Part shown: one piece after another, positions 6,525-9,213 of the stretch
Layout of the letters: each line of letters opens with the position of its first letter
How positions within the stretch are numbered: the first letter of the stretch is position 1
Origin: an uncultured Tissierellia bacterium
GTDB lineage: Bacteria > Bacillota > Clostridia > Tissierellales > Peptoniphilaceae
Direction of reading: 5' to 3'
NCBI GenBank assembly: GCA_947278105.1
Contig: CAMYOR010000030.1
Coordinates: 1-9,213, forward strand
DNA length: 9,213 nucleotides
Translations under genes and position numbers: made by a program
The notes under the pieces: model-generated
Told to the model about the DNA's origin: nothing
Seen by the model: the letters and a program-made list of their open reading frames with translations, nothing else
Databases searched by the model: none

Positions 6525-7007
6525 TTTCAATTTTTTTCCATTTTCTATCCGCTCTTTCGTCCTTTGCAGGAAGTTCACCAAAGATTGGACCAGGCCAATC
6601 CCTAGGGCAACGGCAAAGGCCATCATCATGGCTTTGGAAGCGTAGGCGCCCGCTTCAAAAAGCCGGTCAGAAATAAAGGCATTGACCGCCTGGTAGACTG
6701 GAATTCCGGGGACCATGGTATAGAGGGTGGGAATGAGAATGGGCGTAACCGGAACCTTAAAACGTCTGGCTCCATATTGGGCCCATAAGGCAACAAAAAT
6801 GGTGGCCAGAAAAACAGATCCAAAATATTTCCACTTGCTGGAAAGAAGAGAATAGATGAACCAGGATCCGGCACCGGCAATCATGTTAAAAAACGCAATT
6901 TTTCGATTGACATGGAAATAGCGGGTGGAGATATAGACCCCTATGGCCGCCCCCATGCATTCCCAAGCCACGAGGCTGTGATTTAATTGTGCAAATAATG
7001 CGGTCAT
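6516..7007 (-). CDS. ThrE-type exporter, small membrane subunit (DUF3815/ThrE_2 type)
   Basis: This 163-residue, very hydrophobic protein corresponds to the C-terminal half of the threonine/serine exporter ThrE. In many Bacillota the transporter is encoded as two genes, and this is the smaller one. It shows about four or five membrane segments (roughly 14-30, 37-55, 62-77, 90-115 and 121-146) and a conserved-looking core RFKVPVTPILIPTLYTMVPG (82-101), which matches the proline-rich loop of the family. The basic tail lies on the side after the last segment. The ATG overlaps the stop of the upstream subunit as ATGA (7004-7007), indicating translational coupling and probably equal amounts of both proteins. 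The substrate (threonine, serine or another small molecule) cannot be read from the sequence; in some relatives it is a dicarboxylate, so I give no symbol. Confidence 0.85.
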   Translation of the reverse strand: MTALFAQLNHSLVAWECMGAAIGVYISTRYFHVNRKIAFFNMIAGAGSWFIYSLLSSKWKYFGSVFLATIFVALWAQYGARRFKVPVTPILIPTLYTMVPGIPVYQAVNAFISDRLFEAGAYASKAMMMAFAVALGIGLVQSLVNFLQRTKERIENGKKLKSR

Positions 7008-7804
7008 ATCCTTGCCCCCGTTAAAAACATGGAAAAGCCTGTTCCCAGAGCCAGTGCCAGGCCAGTCGTTATTGCGGAAAGAAAGTTTCCGGCCCCGGTC
7101 AAATAATCTCCATTCATGGTATCCCGGATCCCGTTGGTCAAGGTCGTCCCGGGGAAAAGCTTGATAATCGATCCCAGAATCATCATGTTCATAGAAAGAT
7201 TATTAAAGACCTTGGATACAAGGATCATAAGAAAACTCGCCAAAAAGGCCTTCGTCAGAGTATGGAGAAAATCGCCCATGATATAGTCCGGATCTAAGAT
7301 ATCCAGAATACAGGTTGCCATCGAACCCAGGCCGGAAAATAGGCCCTCCATAAGGTTTCCGCCGACCATAAAAGTAAAAGATGTGCCCATGAAAGCGCTT
7401 AAAAGAATATAGTGCCTGTGCCGCCTGGGACGATTTGAAAGAAGATAGAGCTTATAATAAGCGTCTTCCATGGTAATCTTTTTCTGGCTGAGATGACGGG
7501 AGATGTCATTGACCTCAATGAGGATTTGGAGGTTCGTCTCCCGGCTGGGGATTCTTTTTATGGCGGTGAGATATTGGCCGTCGGGAAGACGCAAGGTTAC
7601 GGTAAGTCCGGTCAGAAGGGCAAGGACATTGACTTCAAGATGGTCACAATTTGAAAGAATGCGCCCCACCGTATCCTCGACCCGGTAGGTTTCTGCCCCG
7701 GCGCGGGTTAAAAGCTCCCCAGCCTGAAGGGCCGTCGCCAAAGTGAGTCTTTCCATTACAGAAAGCTTTCCTGTATTTTCAGAATTGATCATTTGCTTTT
7801 GCAT
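7004..7804 (-). CDS. ThrE-type exporter, large subunit (DUF1212/ThrE_1 type)
   Basis: This is the N-terminal half of a split ThrE-family exporter. The first 130 residues form a soluble domain with the family signature AGAETYRVEDT (35-45); the rest has about five membrane segments, including the hallmark FPGTTLTNGIRD (217-228) followed by GDYLTGAGN (232-240). Length (266) is normal for this subunit. It is the first gene of a three-gene operon and overlaps the second by four bases. The start is not certain: the ATG at 7804 has its nearest Shine-Dalgarno-like AGGGG about 13 bases away, too far, while the ATG at codon 17 (7756) has AGGAAAG about nine bases upstream and would start with MERLTLATALQAGE, close to where many relatives begin. 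Transported substrate unknown. Confidence 0.87.
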   Translation of the reverse strand: MQKQMINSENTGKLSVMERLTLATALQAGELLTRAGAETYRVEDTVGRILSNCDHLEVNVLALLTGLTVTLRLPDGQYLTAIKRIPSRETNLQILIEVNDISRHLSQKKITMEDAYYKLYLLSNRPRRHRHYILLSAFMGTSFTFMVGGNLMEGLFSGLGSMATCILDILDPDYIMGDFLHTLTKAFLASFLMILVSKVFNNLSMNMMILGSIIKLFPGTTLTNGIRDTMNGDYLTGAGNFLSAITTGLALALGTGFSMFLTGARI

Positions 7805-7849
7805 TTTCTGCTTCTTTCCCCTACTGAAATTTCTCAGCCCTGAAGCTTA

Positions 7850-7858
7850 ATTATATCA
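7850..7858 (-). promoter_or_regulatory. Extended -10 promoter of the exporter operon
   Basis: The minus strand reads TGATATAAT, a perfect extended -10 (TGn plus TATAAT), about 46 bases before the first ATG. No good -35 is seen at normal spacing. Transcription would begin near 7843. It is divergent from the tRNA promoter 40-70 bases away. Confidence 0.6.
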
Positions 7859-7895
7859 ATTTTCTATGAAATGCCCACAAAGGCAAAGAAAAAAC

Positions 7896-7924
7896 TTGCA
7901 AATTCTATTCATCCCCCTTATAAT
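7896..7924 (+). promoter_or_regulatory. Promoter of the tRNA-Leu gene
   Basis: TTGCAA (7896-7901) and a perfect TATAAT (7919-7924) are separated by exactly 17 bases, a strong sigma-A type promoter. The -10 ends 23 bases before the first base of the tRNA, which leaves a short 5' leader for RNase P removal. Confidence 0.85.
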
Positions 7925-7947
7925 TCTTTTATCGTCTTTAAATTTGA

Positions 7948-8030
7948 GCAGGTGTGGCGGAACGGCAGACGCGCTAGTTTCAGGGACTAGTGAGAGCAAT
8001 CTCGTGGGGGTTCAAATCCCTTCACCTGCA
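7948..8030 (+). tRNA. tRNA-Leu, anticodon CAG
   Basis: The gene folds as a class II tRNA of 83 bases. The acceptor stem is GCAGGTG with CACCTGC, followed by the discriminator A that leucine tRNAs need. The D stem is GCG with CGC. The anticodon stem CTAGT/ACTAG holds the loop TTCAGGG with the anticodon CAG at 7981-7983, which reads CUG codons. The long variable arm (GAGA with TCTC) is typical of leucine and serine tRNAs. The T loop is TTCAAAT, closed by GGGGG/CCCTT with two G-U pairs. The 3' CCA is not encoded. It is a single tRNA gene with its own promoter and terminator. Confidence 0.97.
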
Positions 8031-8034
8031 TGAT

Positions 8035-8067
8035 AAATCTCCCGGCAAAGAGCCGGGAGATTTTTTT
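8035..8067 (+). terminator. Intrinsic terminator of the tRNA-Leu gene
   Basis: AAATCTCCCGGC (8035-8046) and GCCGGGAGATTT (8052-8063) form a perfect 12-base stem with a five-base loop, followed by a run of seven T (8061-8067), part of which pairs in the stem. It starts five bases after the tRNA. Confidence 0.92.
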
Positions 8068-8071
8068 GACT

Positions 8072-8105
8072 AAAAAAGGATGGACGAAAAAAATGTCCAT
8101 CCTTT
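8072..8105 (-). terminator. Intrinsic terminator of the BMP-family gene
   Basis: On the minus strand AAAGGATGGAC (8105-8095) pairs with GTCCATCCTTT (8085-8075), an 11-base perfect stem with a nine-base loop. The T run covers 8077-8072. It lies 27 bases after the stop codon at 8132 and stands back to back with the tRNA terminator, insulating the two convergent units. Confidence 0.9.
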
Positions 8106-8131
8106 CAGTTTATCTGTCTTCATTTTATTCT

Positions 8132-9213
8132 TTATTTAATGAACTCAATCTTCACATTCTTAAACTGGTCTTGAAGTGAAGCTGGGTCGGAGTTTTCAAC
8201 AGAAGAAGGAATCGCGTCGGCCATTCCGTCTTTGTTAGATTTAAGCGCATCAAAGAGGGCGTTGTAATCATCCTTGGTGAATTTTTGGAAGCGGTCGAAA
8301 TGATCTGGCAGCTGGACGCCCATTTCACTAGCCCCAAAAATAAGAGTTTTTCCGCCTTCAAATTTGCCTTCATCAATGGCCTTGATTTCGTCATTAACGG
8401 CAACGGTCAGGTTCTTCATCGCAGAAGTGATGACCTGTTCGCCTAGATCATACTGGTCAACATCAACACCGATGACCTTGCCCTTGTTTTCTTTGGCAGC
8501 CTTTAAAATCGAATCGACGATTCCGCCGCCGCAGGAGAAAATGATCTCGGTTCCGTTGTTGTACCAGGAAGCGGCCATGGTCTGGATTTCAGGCTGAGGG
8601 ACAAAGAAGTTGGTGTAATTATATTTGACATTGACTGTTTCATTGAGTTCTTTTGCCGCAGCATCCGCACCGGCTACATAGCCAAATCCATAGCGGATCA
8701 CCGCGGGAACAGCTAAGCCGCCCATAAATCCAAGGTTCTTATATCCATCCTTGACAGCCGCATAGCCTGCTAAATAACCAGATTCCTGTTCTTTGTAAAG
8801 AACAGCAACCGTGTTCTTGTCAATCTTTGTGACCATAACGGGTCTGCCCTGGTCATCGACCTTGTCCCCATCCTGAACCTTGGGTTCAAAGTCCGCAGCA
8901 ATAAAGTAGACTTCCGGATGCTCAGATTGGACTTCGCCGATTGAATTCTCAAAGAGGAATCCCGGAGTGACGACAACCTTGGCCCCTTTTGCGATGGCCT
9001 GTTCGATGGCCTGCTTATAGTTCTGGTCTCCTTCGGCCTGGGGACGTAGATAATTGGCTTTTACGCCGACGGAGTCTGCAAACATCTTCAGACCCTCATA
9101 AGCGCTCTGGTTAAAGCCCTTATCATCAATGGTTCCAAGGTCAGTGATCAGGTATAGAGAATTGTCATCCCAGGCAATCTTTCCGGGAGCAGGTTTTTCG
9201 GCCTGGCCGGAGG
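8132..9213 (-). CDS. BMP/PnrA-family substrate-binding protein (N-terminus beyond window edge)
   Basis: This is the extracytoplasmic receptor of a BMP-family ABC importer, related to PnrA/TmpC of Treponema, which bind purine nucleosides. The 359 visible codons run from a Ser-Gly-Gln linker of the kind seen after a lipoprotein cysteine, through ITDLGTIDDKGFNQSAYEGL (22-41, the family's N-terminal signature), a GGLAVPAVIRYGFGYVAGAD segment typical of the middle of the protein, and GVDVDQYDLGEQVITSAMKN, where the aspartate of the GVDVDQ motif contacts ligand in characterised members. The signal peptide and lipobox lie to the right of the window; an internal ATG at 9085 is not the start because the conserved signature continues upstream of it. 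The permease and ATPase genes are not in view. The gene ends at a strong terminator and convergently faces the tRNA. Ligand is inferred from the family. Confidence 0.93.
   Translation of the reverse strand, partial: SGQAEKPAPGKIAWDDNSLYLITDLGTIDDKGFNQSAYEGLKMFADSVGVKANYLRPQAEGDQNYKQAIEQAIAKGAKVVVTPGFLFENSIGEVQSEHPEVYFIAADFEPKVQDGDKVDDQGRPVMVTKIDKNTVAVLYKEQESGYLAGYAAVKDGYKNLGFMGGLAVPAVIRYGFGYVAGADAAAKELNETVNVKYNYTNFFVPQPEIQTMAASWYNNGTEIIFSCGGGIVDSILKAAKENKGKVIGVDVDQYDLGEQVITSAMKNLTVAVNDEIKAIDEGKFEGGKTLIFGASEMGVQLPDHFDRFQKFTKDDYNALFDALKSNKDGMADAIPSSVENSDPASLQDQFKNVKIEFIK

Noticed and set aside
7948..8030. tRNA-Leu gene as an integration site for a mobile element, given a tyrosine recombinase in the window
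   Set aside because: I found no second copy of the tRNA 3' end in the window, the recombinase is 1.7 kb away with housekeeping genes between, and no excisionase or phage gene is present.
8132..9085. BMP-family gene starting at the ATG at 9085
   Set aside because: The conserved N-terminal signature ITDLGTIDDKGFNQ reads in frame upstream of it to the window edge, so the ATG is internal.

Overview
The window reads as a chromosomal segment of a low-to-moderate GC, probably anaerobic Bacillota (Clostridia or Tissierellia type). The reasons are strong purine-rich ribosome binding sites, a PyrK-type (class 1B) dihydroorotate dehydrogenase subunit in a pyr operon, a two-subunit ThrE-type exporter, a stand-alone FakA/DegV-associated domain protein and a BMP-family lipoprotein-like receptor. 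No species can be named from the sequence alone. No gene looks frameshifted, and I see no mobile element, CRISPR array or phage gene.

Region by region. Bases 1-5000 (minus strand) are part of a de novo pyrimidine operon transcribed leftwards in the order pyrC, carB, pyrK, with gaps of 19 and 20 bases; pyrK runs off the left edge. carA, which normally sits between pyrC and carB in the Bacillus-type order, is absent there. Bases 5000-5210 are a divergent intergenic region. On the minus strand it holds a perfect TATAAT box, an 18-base imperfect dyad and a possible 37-codon leader reading frame with a strong ribosome binding site and a U-rich tract. On the plus strand it holds an extended -10 promoter for the next gene. 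Bases 5210-6232 (plus strand) encode a Xer-type tyrosine recombinase with all catalytic residues. Its stop codon overlaps the stop of a convergent minus-strand operon (6229-7804) that encodes the two halves of a ThrE-type exporter (ATGA-overlapping) and an 83-residue stand-alone FakA-like domain.

Bases 7805-8105 contain divergent promoters, a tRNA-Leu(CAG) gene on the plus strand with its own promoter and terminator, and a separate terminator facing the other way for the last gene. Bases 8132-9213 (minus strand) encode a BMP/PnrA-family substrate-binding protein whose signal peptide lies beyond the right edge.

Functionally, CarB makes carbamoyl phosphate, PyrC closes the dihydroorotate ring, and PyrK passes electrons from the (unseen) PyrD to NAD+. 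The BMP protein, if it binds nucleosides like its characterised relatives, would serve nucleoside uptake. Most of the window is ordinary housekeeping. The parts most worth a second look are the pyrC leader region and the pairing of the orphan FakA-like domain with the exporter operon.
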